A stretch of 9,060 nt of DNA from Leptofilum sp965368765 (lineage in GTDB: Bacteria > Chloroflexota > Anaerolineae > Promineifilales > Promineifilaceae): positions 1-9,060 of the forward strand of contig CBDUOF010000212.1 of NCBI GenBank assembly GCA_965368765.1. Reading direction: 5' to 3'. The notes beneath the pieces are model-generated. The model was given only the letters and a program-made list of their open reading frames with translations. It searched no databases and was not told the DNA's origin. The translations under genes and the position numbers were made by a program. Positions 1-6,015 of this stretch are shown piece after piece (the stretch's first letter is position 1; every line of letters begins with the position of its first letter).

Positions 1-128
1 TTGTGGAGCCTGGCCAATAACGGGACGTCGGCAACAGGCTCGCAGCGAAAATCTGGTAAAGGCGGCAACGGAGGTAGAGCATCAACACGCCACCAGGTAT
101 AGGTGATGGCCAAAATATGAAAAGTCAT
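1..128 (-). CDS. N-terminus of an unidentified protein, running off the left edge
   Basis: An ATG at 128-126 opens 42 codons with no stop before the window edge, so this is the 5' end of a minus-strand gene. The peptide begins MTFHILAITYTWWRVD and continues with a Pro/Leu-rich stretch (LPPLPPLPDF), a composition that looks coding. It starts 32 bases after the stop of the same-strand gene at 161-613, so the two could be co-transcribed. No strong Shine-Dalgarno is visible before the ATG. The YTWWR...LPPLPPLP opening reminds me of some Chloroflexota GNAT-family acetyltransferases, but the acetyl-CoA-binding region lies outside the window. The product should be left as unknown. Confidence 0.45.
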   Translation of the reverse strand, partial: MTFHILAITYTWWRVDALPPLPPLPDFRCEPVADVPLLARLH

Positions 129-160
129 CTCGATACATCATTGGGAAATTATCTCGCTTG

Positions 161-613
161 CTATGCGTCTTCATAAGCCCAACGGCCGTTTGCTGCCTGA
201 ATCAATCGATCAGCCGTCGGTTTGTAAAGGCGGACCGGGATATTGGGCGTGCGCTGAAAACGAAGCTCAACCATGTTGAAGATGAAATAGTTCTTTTTGG
301 AGCCGCTTATTTCTTCCCAGGGCACAAAGAAAGGAGAATGCCCTGGCCGGAAGAGGAACATCACCGAGAAGTAAACCCCTTCTTCATCTGCGCAGATTTT
401 TATGACGCCCCGGTAACTGGTTGTGAAGCGCAAAATGGCGCTCTGCATCGAGAAACATTGGGCGGAGCGTGGTTCGCGGGATGGATATGATTCTGCGATG
501 CTGCCCCAGCCGCCCAGGCGGGAAATGAGGAAAACGATGACGCTCCAAAAAAGAGGGAAAATAACGATAAAGGCGAGAATTATCAGGATGGTGGTTACTG
601 TTTCTGAATTCAT
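161..613 (-). CDS. Conserved hypothetical protein with one N-terminal membrane segment
   Basis: A 150-residue protein. Residues about 7-31 (TILIILAFIVIFPLFWSVIVF) form one strong hydrophobic membrane anchor, followed by a soluble, probably cytoplasmic domain with alternating hydrophobic residues. Its most family-like segment is near residues 75-100, around GVYFSVMFLFRPGHSPFFVPW, which resembles uncharacterised bacterial membrane proteins with a small beta-rich PH-like domain. I do not recognise a named family and propose no function. The ATG at 613 is chosen because the membrane segment follows directly. The frame stays open upstream, but only without another ATG, and no clear Shine-Dalgarno is present. 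The C-terminus contains an in-frame copy of the iterated palindrome, read as Asn-Gly-Arg (182-189). A 110-codon frame lies opposite on the plus strand and is judged a shadow. Confidence 0.72.
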   Translation of the reverse strand: MNSETVTTILIILAFIVIFPLFWSVIVFLISRLGGWGSIAESYPSREPRSAQCFSMQSAILRFTTSYRGVIKICADEEGVYFSVMFLFRPGHSPFFVPWEEISGSKKNYFIFNMVELRFQRTPNIPVRLYKPTADRLIQAANGRWAYEDA

Positions 614-675
614 GGTTGAAACAATAGCGTGATTACGGCCGTTTGTAAACCAGTTCAGGGCAATGAGGCGGATGA

Positions 676-689
676 GAAACGGCCGTTTC
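676..689. repeat. 14-bp perfect palindrome, extended copy of ACGGCCGT
   Basis: GAAACGGCCGTTTC is its own reverse complement. It lies in the non-coding stretch between the gene at 161-613 and the lipoprotein remnant, 44 bp from another octamer at 635-642. The 614-705 stretch holds nothing else I can support. Confidence 0.75.
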
Positions 690-705
690 CTTTGGTCATT
701 TTTAC

Positions 706-904
706 CTATTTGCTCAAAATAATTTTGTCACGGATTGGCATCGGCGAGTCGTACCGGGCATTTAGTTTGTAGGGTGCAGCTTGTTTTCCTATCTCTTCTT
801 CAAGCAAAGAATAAAGAGGTTGGCGTCGCCTCATTCGATTGACAGGCTAACAGAAACATCAGCAATAATGCGCTTAGAAAAGTTAGTTTACTGACCAGAT
901 TCAT
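706..904 (-). pseudogene. Probable frameshifted small lipoprotein gene
   Basis: The first part (904-800) encodes a convincing lipoprotein signal peptide and stops at TGA. The adjoining frame stays open from 834 to a TAG at 708-706 and encodes a coding-like peptide (…LYSLLEEEIGKQAAPYK…NARYDSPMPIRDKIILSK). Joining them with a one-base shift in the 834-800 overlap gives one continuous lipoprotein of about 65 residues: signal peptide, lipobox Cys, short linker, then a charged mature domain. The simplest reading is a single small lipoprotein gene with a +1 insertion or 2-base deletion, from a real mutation or a sequencing/assembly error. Alternatives are two overlapping small genes (the second has its own ATG at 834-832) or a +1 programmed frameshift at the GCT-TGA-A site. 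The family is unknown. Confidence 0.5.
800..904 (-). CDS. Short lipoprotein reading frame (34 residues), 5' part of the broken gene
   Basis: The ATG at 904-902 is preceded by a Shine-Dalgarno GGAG (912-915) at 7-base spacing, so translation start is well supported. The peptide starts MNLVSKLTFLSALLLMFLLAC: a basic residue, a hydrophobic core of about 12 residues, then the lipobox L-L-A-C at residues 18-21. It would be a signal-peptidase-II substrate with lipidated Cys21. Only 13 residues follow (QSNEATPTSLFFA) before TGA. As written it would be a very small lipoprotein of entericidin-like size, though not recognisably that family. The downstream reading frame makes truncation by frameshift the better explanation. 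Confidence 0.5.
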   Translation of the reverse strand: MNLVSKLTFLSALLLMFLLACQSNEATPTSLFFA

Positions 905-948
905 ATTGATACTCCAGTGAACGGCCGTATCCCCACACAAATAGTCAG

Positions 949-966
949 TCACGCTCGTGTCACGCT
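949..966. repeat. Direct repeat TCACGCT x2 with 11-bp period
   Basis: TCACGCT occurs at 949-955 and again at 960-966, one helical turn apart. An embedded CACG-CT-CGTG dyad lies between them. The site is in the spacer between the divergent lipoprotein remnant (starts 904) and the plus-strand gene at 1038, where a transcription-factor site would be expected. This is weak evidence only; no protein is implied. Confidence 0.25.
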
Positions 967-1037
967 AGCCCTGCAAAGTACAGTCCAATCATTTGATGAG
1001 TCGTGAGACCAGGAAATATTCCTGAAAGGAAAGCACT

Positions 1038-1307
1038 ATGGAAGCCGTGATTAATTTCGAAATGTTAGGCTATTTAGCCTCAGTTTTTGTGGCCGTTTCA
1101 TTGACAATGCGCTCACTGACCAAGCTGTGGGTAATTAACCTGATTGGTGCTCTGCTTTTTACCGCATATGGCCTTATCATCAATGCCTACCCGGTTGCCG
1201 TTGTGAACGCTTTTATCGTTCTGGTCAACATTTATTGTTTGCAGCAATCTTTTAAGGTAACGGCCGTTACCAGCCCTCAAACCCCATTAATTGCCAGCAA
1301 CGACTAA
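1038..1307 (+). CDS. Small YgjV/SemiSWEET-like integral membrane protein
   Basis: An 89-residue protein with three predicted hydrophobic segments (about 8-24, 31-48 and 50-70) and a polar tail. The run LGYLASVFVAVSLTMRS, then KLWVINLIGALLFTAYGLII, then YPVAVVNAFIVLVNIY is characteristic of small YgjV-like proteins distantly related to SemiSWEET half-transporters. No PQ-loop Pro-Gln motif is visible, so a sugar-transport claim is not supported; the function is unknown. A good Shine-Dalgarno (AGGA, 7 bases before the ATG) fixes the start. The gene converges on the DUF420-like gene, and the two stop codons overlap (1304-1307). Near its 3' end it holds a 16-bp perfect palindrome built on the iterated octamer, read as Val-Thr-Ala-Val-Thr. 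Confidence 0.78.
   Translation: MEAVINFEMLGYLASVFVAVSLTMRSLTKLWVINLIGALLFTAYGLIINAYPVAVVNAFIVLVNIYCLQQSFKVTAVTSPQTPLIASND
1256..1271. repeat. 16-bp perfect palindrome inside the YgjV-like gene
   Basis: GGTAACGGCCGTTACC is fully self-complementary and is the longest extension of the iterated octamer in the window. It lies about 35 bp before the overlapping stop codons of two convergent genes. It is GC-rich but has no following T-tract, so it is not a normal intrinsic terminator. It could still impede or terminate transcription from either side. Confidence 0.75.
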
Positions 1308-1777
1308 AACAGATGCGGCCGTTCTGGAGTGACAATGTACCAAATGTAGTAGGTATAGACGCCCATCACCACGGCAGCCGTCCACACGGCAAACGTGGCC
1401 CACATCCAGTAGCGCAAACGGCCGATTTTGCGCGGCAATATTTTGTGGCCTGCCAGCAGGCAGTAAATAGCCAGCAGTTGCGCGACAATGCCCAAAACGG
1501 AGTGAATCACAACAACGAGATAGAAGGGTTCAAACGGCCGTTGCACAAATTCGCTTGGCACATTTTCAAAGCGTAAAGAAAGGACCATAATGGCGAAGAT
1601 AAAAAAGAGATTCAGCAAAACCACTGGCGTCATAATCCAGTCGTGTAAATGATACTGTCCCCGCCGCTGGGCCACCACCGCGACGCAAATCAGCAGGTAA
1701 ATAATAAGTTCACCTACCAGAGCCAAATCGGCCGCAAAATAGCTCGCTGGCACCAGAAATCCATCACCACTTAACAT
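1304..1777 (-). CDS. DUF420 (YozB)-like polytopic membrane protein
   Basis: A 157-residue protein with about four hydrophobic membrane segments (near 12-35, 48-68, 82-108 and 122-145). Three histidine positions match the DUF420 pattern as I know it: H-x-x-D at the start of the second helix (YHLHDW), one in VVVIHSVLGIVA, and one in GHKILPRKIGRLRYWMW before the last helix. Some DUF420 proteins (for example staphylococcal CtaM) assist terminal oxidase assembly, and the conserved His may bind heme; for this protein that is inference. The start ATG at 1777 has a purine-rich ribosome-binding site (GAGAGG) 5 bases upstream. A strong promoter lies 45-75 bp upstream. Two iterated-palindrome variants fall in the frame as Gln-Arg-Pro and Ile-Gly-Arg. 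No oxidase genes are nearby to support the role. Confidence 0.65.
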   Translation of the reverse strand: MLSGDGFLVPASYFAADLALVGELIIYLLICVAVVAQRRGQYHLHDWIMTPVVLLNLFFIFAIMVLSLRFENVPSEFVQRPFEPFYLVVVIHSVLGIVAQLLAIYCLLAGHKILPRKIGRLRYWMWATFAVWTAAVVMGVYTYYIWYIVTPERPHLF

Positions 1778-1821
1778 AAAGACCTCTCTCTTTTGGATTG
1801 TTCATCGGGTTCGTGCTGCGC

Positions 1822-1851
1822 ATTATACGAATGGTACTGGACTAATTGCAA
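1822..1851 (-). promoter_or_regulatory. Sigma-70-type promoter for the DUF420-like gene
   Basis: On the minus strand, TTGCAA (1851-1846) and a perfect TATAAT (1827-1822) are separated by 18 bp. Transcription would start near 1815, giving a leader of about 38 bases before the ATG at 1777. The rest of the 1778-1990 spacer contains a 5-bp hairpin with a GAAA loop (1887-1900) and the tail end of the hydrolase operon. No convincing terminator is seen after the hydrolase stop. Confidence 0.55.
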
Positions 1852-1990
1852 GCAAGGCTTTGCGCAATGGAAGCTGAGCAACGGGCAGCGTGAAAACGCT
1901 AAACATGACTCACATGAATGGGCAAATGAGGAAAACGCTTTTAGTGAGATTCGCGATGTGCTGGGCTATGCGCAGGTGCGCGATTAGAAA

Positions 1991-3595
1991 TTAGGGAGTG
2001 GGAGTAGGGGTAACGGCCGTATCGTCACCACTCCCCTCTTCTGCAGATAGTTCTTCAGCATTCAGCGCGGCTTCCGCAGCGGCGGCGGCAGCTTCACGTG
2101 CCTCCGCTTCTCGTATAGCGCGATCCACAACATTTTCAGTATATGGCTCTTCAAAATTGAAATAATTGTAGGTAAGCTGAGCAAACTGGCGCAAAATAGG
2201 GAAGCTAAAATCATGCAGCAAAAAATCGCCGTCCGGAAAATGCAAATATTCAACAATCACATAATCCTTATTGGGTGAAAAGACAATGCCTGCATCTCCG
2301 TGGGTGACCTCGTCCCACCCATGCTTATGCGAAACGCGCACATCCTCAGGGACGCCAAAGCGAATGAGGTTGCCTTCGTCATTCAGCACCATCAAATCAA
2401 TGATCGCCTGGCACTCCTGCGGGGTGATCTCGCCAGGGTAAACGGCTAAGAGCGCCCCGCCCCCATTGGCACAATGGTAAATCATCGAGAGCAACGTGCC
2501 GATCTCTTCGGCGGTGGATTGCATTGCCGTGTCTGGCTGCAGTAATAAGTTCGGCTCAGAGTTGGCAATAGTGGTGTAGGTGCTGGGTCGCGTAGAAACC
2601 GCCGGGGCTCCATAAGGAATGGCCATAAACGTATTGACCAGGCCCAACCGCGCCATCGACTCTGTCAGCAGGGCGGCGCCCTGATAGGTGTTGGCTTCAC
2701 CAGCAATTTCGTGGAGCAACAAATTAGCAGAAAAGTTACTGGACTGCACGGCCGTTTCATAAAACAAACCCTGCACATATTCATTCGGCGGCCCGTCCAG
2801 CGCCCGGTACGTCTCTACAAAAATCGCGATCTTTAAAATACTCAGTCCCGAAACAGCTTCGCTGCCGTTAATGCTCAACTCCTCGCCAGTTTCTAAATCC
2901 ATAATGAAGACACTGCTGACCAATCCCGCGCCATCATTGGTCATTACCTGCGTCAGCTGCGCTTCCAGTACATCCATATTTAGATCAGCCGCTTCCTGAT
3001 GCTCAATCACCAATTCAACCTGGCGTTCCTCGGGAGCAGACTGGTAGAGTGCCATCTCCGCAGCGGGCAGACTGGCCTCAACATCAGTCACGTAGCCCGT
3101 TTCTCCCGGCTGATACGTGGCACCGGCTCCCAATCTTAGCTGGGGCGCAGTGGCAGGCCGGTCTAGCAAGCTGGCCACATTCTGCAGCTGGGCCTGCAGG
3201 GCCACCTGGTCATGAAATGCGATTAGGCGAATATCGGTGGCGGCAAATGAGCGTTTGACCAAATATTCCAGAAAACCTTCCCAAAATGGCAGATCCCCCC
3301 TGGCCGCCTCTGCCTGATCCAGCATGGCGTCTACGTCCAGATTAAACCCAACATCTTGAGGATTTATGTCAACTTCACTGTCCAAGTGGTACAGCGTAAT
3401 GGGAGCCAGATATTGGCGAGTCAGCGCCGCGGCAGCATCATCGCGGGAAAGTCCCCCCACGTCAACGTTGGCAACGACCATACCAGTTGGCAGCTTGTCA
3501 CGAACCAGGCTATATAGAAAAGCTTGGTACCCTAATATCAGCAGCCCCACAATGAGCAAAAGAATAACCAGAAATCTTTGGATTGCTTTTAACAT
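1991..3595 (-). CDS. Membrane-anchored serine hydrolase, class A beta-lactamase-like, with PG_binding_4-type N-domain (active-site motifs intact)
   Basis: A 534-residue protein. Residues about 7-30 form a signal anchor, so the rest should be extracytoplasmic. Residues about 35-200 match the VanW/YoaR-type putative peptidoglycan-binding domain (P-T-G-M-V-V-A-N-V-D-V-G-G-L-S). Residues about 220-480 form a class A beta-lactamase/transpeptidase-like domain: nucleophile motif S252-I-L-K255, an SDN equivalent S285-S-N287 followed by FSANLLL, and a KTG equivalent K424-H-G-W427 followed by THGDAGIVF. All three active-site motifs are present, so activity on peptidoglycan, a peptide or a beta-lactam is plausible; the substrate is unknown. 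After 485 there is an unusual Ala/Glu-rich, probably helical extension ending in Thr-Pro repeats. The start ATG lies 3 bases after the stop of its upstream paralog and has no clear Shine-Dalgarno, suggesting translational coupling. Confidence 0.8.
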   Translation of the reverse strand: MLKAIQRFLVILLLIVGLLILGYQAFLYSLVRDKLPTGMVVANVDVGGLSRDDAAAALTRQYLAPITLYHLDSEVDINPQDVGFNLDVDAMLDQAEAARGDLPFWEGFLEYLVKRSFAATDIRLIAFHDQVALQAQLQNVASLLDRPATAPQLRLGAGATYQPGETGYVTDVEASLPAAEMALYQSAPEERQVELVIEHQEAADLNMDVLEAQLTQVMTNDGAGLVSSVFIMDLETGEELSINGSEAVSGLSILKIAIFVETYRALDGPPNEYVQGLFYETAVQSSNFSANLLLHEIAGEANTYQGAALLTESMARLGLVNTFMAIPYGAPAVSTRPSTYTTIANSEPNLLLQPDTAMQSTAEEIGTLLSMIYHCANGGGALLAVYPGEITPQECQAIIDLMVLNDEGNLIRFGVPEDVRVSHKHGWDEVTHGDAGIVFSPNKDYVIVEYLHFPDGDFLLHDFSFPILRQFAQLTYNYFNFEEPYTENVVDRAIREAEAREAAAAAAEAALNAEELSAEEGSGDDTAVTPTPTP

Positions 3596-3598
3596 AGC

Positions 3599-5089
3599 TT
3601 AGTTTGACCGGGCATCGGTTAGGTAAGGGGTCTCAAAGTTGAAGTAGTTGTAAGTGGCTCGGGATAAGTTGGCCAACAGCGGAGAACTGATTTCCCACTC
3701 TAACCAGTCTGGTTTGTATAAAAATTGGACAATCACGTAATCGCCACCGGATGAAAAGACAATACCAGCATCACCATGCGTGTCGCTAATCCAGCCGTGC
3801 CGATGGGCAACGGCCGTTTCGGGGGGAACCCCTTCTTCGATAAGGCTGCCAATCTTGTTTTGCAACATAAAAGCCAAAATTGTCTGGCACTCTGTCTGCG
3901 TCACATCTCCCTCAAAGACGGCCAGCAGCGTGCCGCCCGTGCCTTCAGCACAATAATAAAGCATCGATAGAAGCGTTCCCATATCCTCGGCAGTGGTTTG
4001 CATGTAGGGATTAGGCAGCGTACGCACTTCTTCAGCAGAATTTGCCGGCGTAGACGGCCGTGTCGTCCCTGCTGGCGGATCCGTATCGTACGGCAACGCT
4101 GCAAACGTATTGACCAGCCCCAGACGCTGTAGCGTCGCCGTTACCAACTCTGCGCCCAACTGTGGATCATCTTGCCCGGCAATAAAGCGCAGCAGCTGAT
4201 TCGCACCTTCATTGCTTAAATCAGCCGACAGCGTGCTAGAGATCCAGCCAGCCTGTGTCAGCGTTGGCTCCTGATCCAATAGGCGGTAGGTTTCCAGCAC
4301 AATTGGCAGCTTGAGCAAATCCATGCCCGACATGGGCATATCTGCATTAATGGCAATCTCATCCACACCCGCATTCAAATCCATTACAAACAGGCTGGCT
4401 GCCCCGCCTGTGATTTGTTCAAAATCCTGCAAGTTATTTACCAATAGGCGCGTCAGCAAGTTGATTTGGGGGCGATCCGGGCTGCTTGGCTCAACTACCA
4501 AGCGCGCTTCGCGATTGGTGGCCCGGTACAGCGCTCCTTCAATATCGGCAAAACTGGCATCAACATTCGTCACGTTACCCGTTTCACCGTATTGAAAACT
4601 AAATGTGTCGGGCACGGGTTGGGCGGGCTGCGTCGGCTGATCCATTAGGGCAGCAATATCCCCCAAAACGCGCCGCAGCGCTTCCCGATTGTGAGTTGCA
4701 GCCAATTCCACAGGCGAAACCTCGACAGGGCGACCCCATAAAAATCCCCAAAACCCAGCCCAGAAGTCTTGCTGGGTCCGTTCAATATCGGCCTGGCTCA
4801 ACATGGTATCAAGATCCAGCTCAAATTCAGCGTCGGCTGGACTAATTTCAAAGCGGTCCTGACCATGAAAAATAATGATGGGCGCCTCGACGTATCGATT
4901 CGTCAAAACGTTGGTCGCTTCCGCTTTTGAGAGTCCCCCAATGTTGACCCCAGCAACGTCTAGCCCGGTGGGGTAGTTGCCCCGCAGGCTAGCGTACTGA
5001 AACAGCTTTATTAAAAGGAAAATGGAAGTGATGACCAGAATGGAGACCGTAAACCACTGGCCTGCCCCTGGAGATGAACGACGATTCAT
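3599..5089 (-). CDS. Membrane-anchored serine hydrolase paralog, predicted catalytically inactive
   Basis: A 496-residue paralog of the gene just downstream, with the same plan: signal anchor about 13-32, PG_binding_4-like domain about 38-195, beta-lactamase-like domain about 225-485. Colinear matches include the GETG-V-T-V-A-S block, LGLVNTFAALPYD, TRPST, TAEDMGTLLSM and HGWISDTHGDAGIVFS. The catalytic positions have changed. The SxxK serine is Asp (D257-L-L-K260), the SDN serine is Leu (L291-S-N293), and the KTG lysine is Arg (R430-H-G432). The fold should be kept but acyl-enzyme chemistry lost, so a binding, scaffold or regulatory role is likely. It lacks the Ala/Glu-Thr-Pro tail of its neighbour. 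The ATG at 5089 has AGGAG upstream at a long spacing of about 13 bases. Loss of three separate motifs without any stop or frameshift argues against recent decay. Confidence 0.8.
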   Translation of the reverse strand: MNRRSSPGAGQWFTVSILVITSIFLLIKLFQYASLRGNYPTGLDVAGVNIGGLSKAEATNVLTNRYVEAPIIIFHGQDRFEISPADAEFELDLDTMLSQADIERTQQDFWAGFWGFLWGRPVEVSPVELAATHNREALRRVLGDIAALMDQPTQPAQPVPDTFSFQYGETGNVTNVDASFADIEGALYRATNREARLVVEPSSPDRPQINLLTRLLVNNLQDFEQITGGAASLFVMDLNAGVDEIAINADMPMSGMDLLKLPIVLETYRLLDQEPTLTQAGWISSTLSADLSNEGANQLLRFIAGQDDPQLGAELVTATLQRLGLVNTFAALPYDTDPPAGTTRPSTPANSAEEVRTLPNPYMQTTAEDMGTLLSMLYYCAEGTGGTLLAVFEGDVTQTECQTILAFMLQNKIGSLIEEGVPPETAVAHRHGWISDTHGDAGIVFSSGGDYVIVQFLYKPDWLEWEISSPLLANLSRATYNYFNFETPYLTDARSN

Positions 5090-5141
5090 GCTATGGAGTG
5101 TTCTCCTTTATCCAATATCCATCCGAAGGGCAAGACGCTCA

Positions 5142-5170
5142 TTTACACACCCTCAACTGCGCCTGCTCAA
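5142..5170 (-). promoter_or_regulatory. Weak candidate promoter for the hydrolase pair
   Basis: On the minus strand TTGAGC (5170-5165) and TGTAAA (5147-5142) are 17 bp apart, each matching four of six consensus bases. They lie between the Nudix stop (5183) and the hydrolase start (5089). Read-through from the Nudix gene, only 93 bp upstream, is an equally good explanation, since no terminator is visible between them. Confidence 0.25.
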
Positions 5171-5182
5171 CGGCTCTCGCAT

Positions 5183-5656
5183 TTACCCAACTTGCCGATA
5201 GGTTTGCACAGCAGCGGCAATGGCCAGTCGAGTATGCTTGCTTAAAGGGACAGGCAACGCGTCGTGCGGAAACCAGCGTGCTTCGATGATCTCGTGGCTT
5301 AGCTGCGGTTCGCCACCATTTATCTGTGCCAAATAAGCAATGCCAATATGTGGCGGCGTTAAGTTGTGCTGTACCGTGACGGCAGGGCCTAATACGGCCG
5401 TTAATCCCGTCTCTTCCCTCAATTCTCGCAAAGCACCTGCGGCTGGCGCTTCATTTCGCTTTAACCAACCGCCCGGCAAGCCCCACTCCCAATGCGGATG
5501 ATATACATGCCGCAGCAAAAAAACTTCTTCCGCCTCATTGATTGCCACGACGGCGACACCCACCCGCTGCCGGGGGACGACTAGTTTGACGATGGTGCTC
5601 ATGGCAACCTGGATCATTGGAACTTGAACCAGCCTGGCTACTTTGGTTTTCCACAT
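5183..5656 (-). CDS. Nudix hydrolase
   Basis: A 157-residue protein with a complete Nudix box (G-x5-E-x7-R-E-L-x-E-E-x-G-L) at residues 63-85: GWLKRNE, then seven residues, then RELREETGL. The glutamates bind the divalent metals for hydrolysis of a nucleoside diphosphate linked to another moiety. A beta-strand with RVGVAVVAINEAEEVFLLR precedes it, as is usual. The substrate cannot be read from the sequence. I chose the ATG at 5656 because AGGA sits 5 bases upstream. An in-frame GTG at 5677 would add seven residues but has no Shine-Dalgarno. The N-terminal about 30 residues (basic, then hydrophobic) could associate with the membrane but are too weak to call a signal. An iterated palindrome is read in frame as Thr-Ala-Val. 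It is followed on the same strand by the hydrolase pair. Confidence 0.88.
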   Translation of the reverse strand: MWKTKVARLVQVPMIQVAMSTIVKLVVPRQRVGVAVVAINEAEEVFLLRHVYHPHWEWGLPGGWLKRNEAPAAGALRELREETGLTAVLGPAVTVQHNLTPPHIGIAYLAQINGGEPQLSHEIIEARWFPHDALPVPLSKHTRLAIAAAVQTYRQVG

Positions 5657-5685
5657 CTGCTTCCTAAAGAAAGCCACAGTTCATT

Positions 5686-5777
5686 TGTGGAAAAGGAACA
5701 AGTTAATGTGACTTACAGTTAGGAGAAAGGGTCTACCTGCGGTAGGCAATTTAAGAAACAAGACCTTTTCTCCACAT
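5686..5777 (-). promoter_or_regulatory. Structured 5' leader of the Nudix gene with competing inverted repeats
   Basis: The 5' arm (minus strand 5773-5761, GGAGAAAAGGTCT) can pair with 5734-5722 (AGACCCTTTCTCC), 12 of 13 positions. Shifted slightly (5777-5765, TGTGGAGAAAAGG) the same arm can pair with 5696-5686 (CCTTTTCCACA), apart from two unpaired bases. The two pairings exclude each other. A third stem (CCACA/TGTGG, 5-bp) can form around 5690-5679, close to the ribosome-binding site, and an inner CTACC/GGTAG hairpin lies at 5733-5745. This layout resembles a regulated leader, but no known riboswitch class is recognised and no U-tract marks an attenuator. Confidence 0.35.
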
Positions 5778-5804
5778 ATTTTCGTGCAATTTTAACAGCA
5801 GCGC

Positions 5805-5833
5805 AGTATAACAAAAACTGAATGAATCGTCAG
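5805..5833 (-). promoter_or_regulatory. Extended -10 promoter for the Nudix gene
   Basis: Minus-strand CTGACG (5833-5828) and TATACT (5810-5805) are 17 bp apart. The -10 hexamer is preceded by TG at the extended position (TGTTATACT). Transcription would begin near 5798, giving a leader of about 140 bases before the ATG at 5656 that contains all the inverted repeats described there. Confidence 0.45.
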
Positions 5834-5934
5834 ATTTAGTCTGGTAAAAACGGGAAACGCTAGCCTGCTATTTACCTGCCGTTTAGCCCATTCTCATCTA
5901 AAATACCGTATCCATTTGCGCGAAACTTTCAGTG

Positions 5935-5944
5935 CGTCATGACG
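5935..5944. repeat. 10-bp palindrome CGTCATGACG upstream of the PspC gene
   Basis: A perfect dyad directly followed by TATAGG, about 70 bp before the PspC start, in the right place for an operator. No good -35/-10 pair could be assigned for the PspC gene in 5840-6000, so regulation by this site is only a suggestion. Confidence 0.25.
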
Positions 5945-6015
5945 TATAGGCGAATAGTTCAACAAAAACGGCGTTGCAACAAACAAGATGGGGTAACGCT
6001 TTGTACGGAGGCAAT

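Noticed and set aside
158..490. Plus-strand 110-codon frame opposite the single-TM hypothetical
   Set aside because: It has no ribosome-binding site or family resemblance. The minus-strand product has a clear membrane segment and family-like sequence.
1887..1900. AGCGT-GAAA-ACGCT hairpin as a terminator for the hydrolase operon
   Set aside because: The stem is only 5 bp and has no T-tract in the minus-strand direction.
1793..1987. Plus-strand 64-codon frame between the DUF420-like gene and the hydrolase operon
   Set aside because: It needs a TTG start with no Shine-Dalgarno, has an unusual Cys/Trp-rich composition, resembles nothing I know, and covers the strong minus-strand promoter at 1822-1851.
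5974..6015. Longer N-terminus for the PspC protein from a TTG at 5974
   Set aside because: No Shine-Dalgarno precedes the TTG, while the ATG at 6016 follows GGAGG and starts the protein just before the conserved PspC domain.
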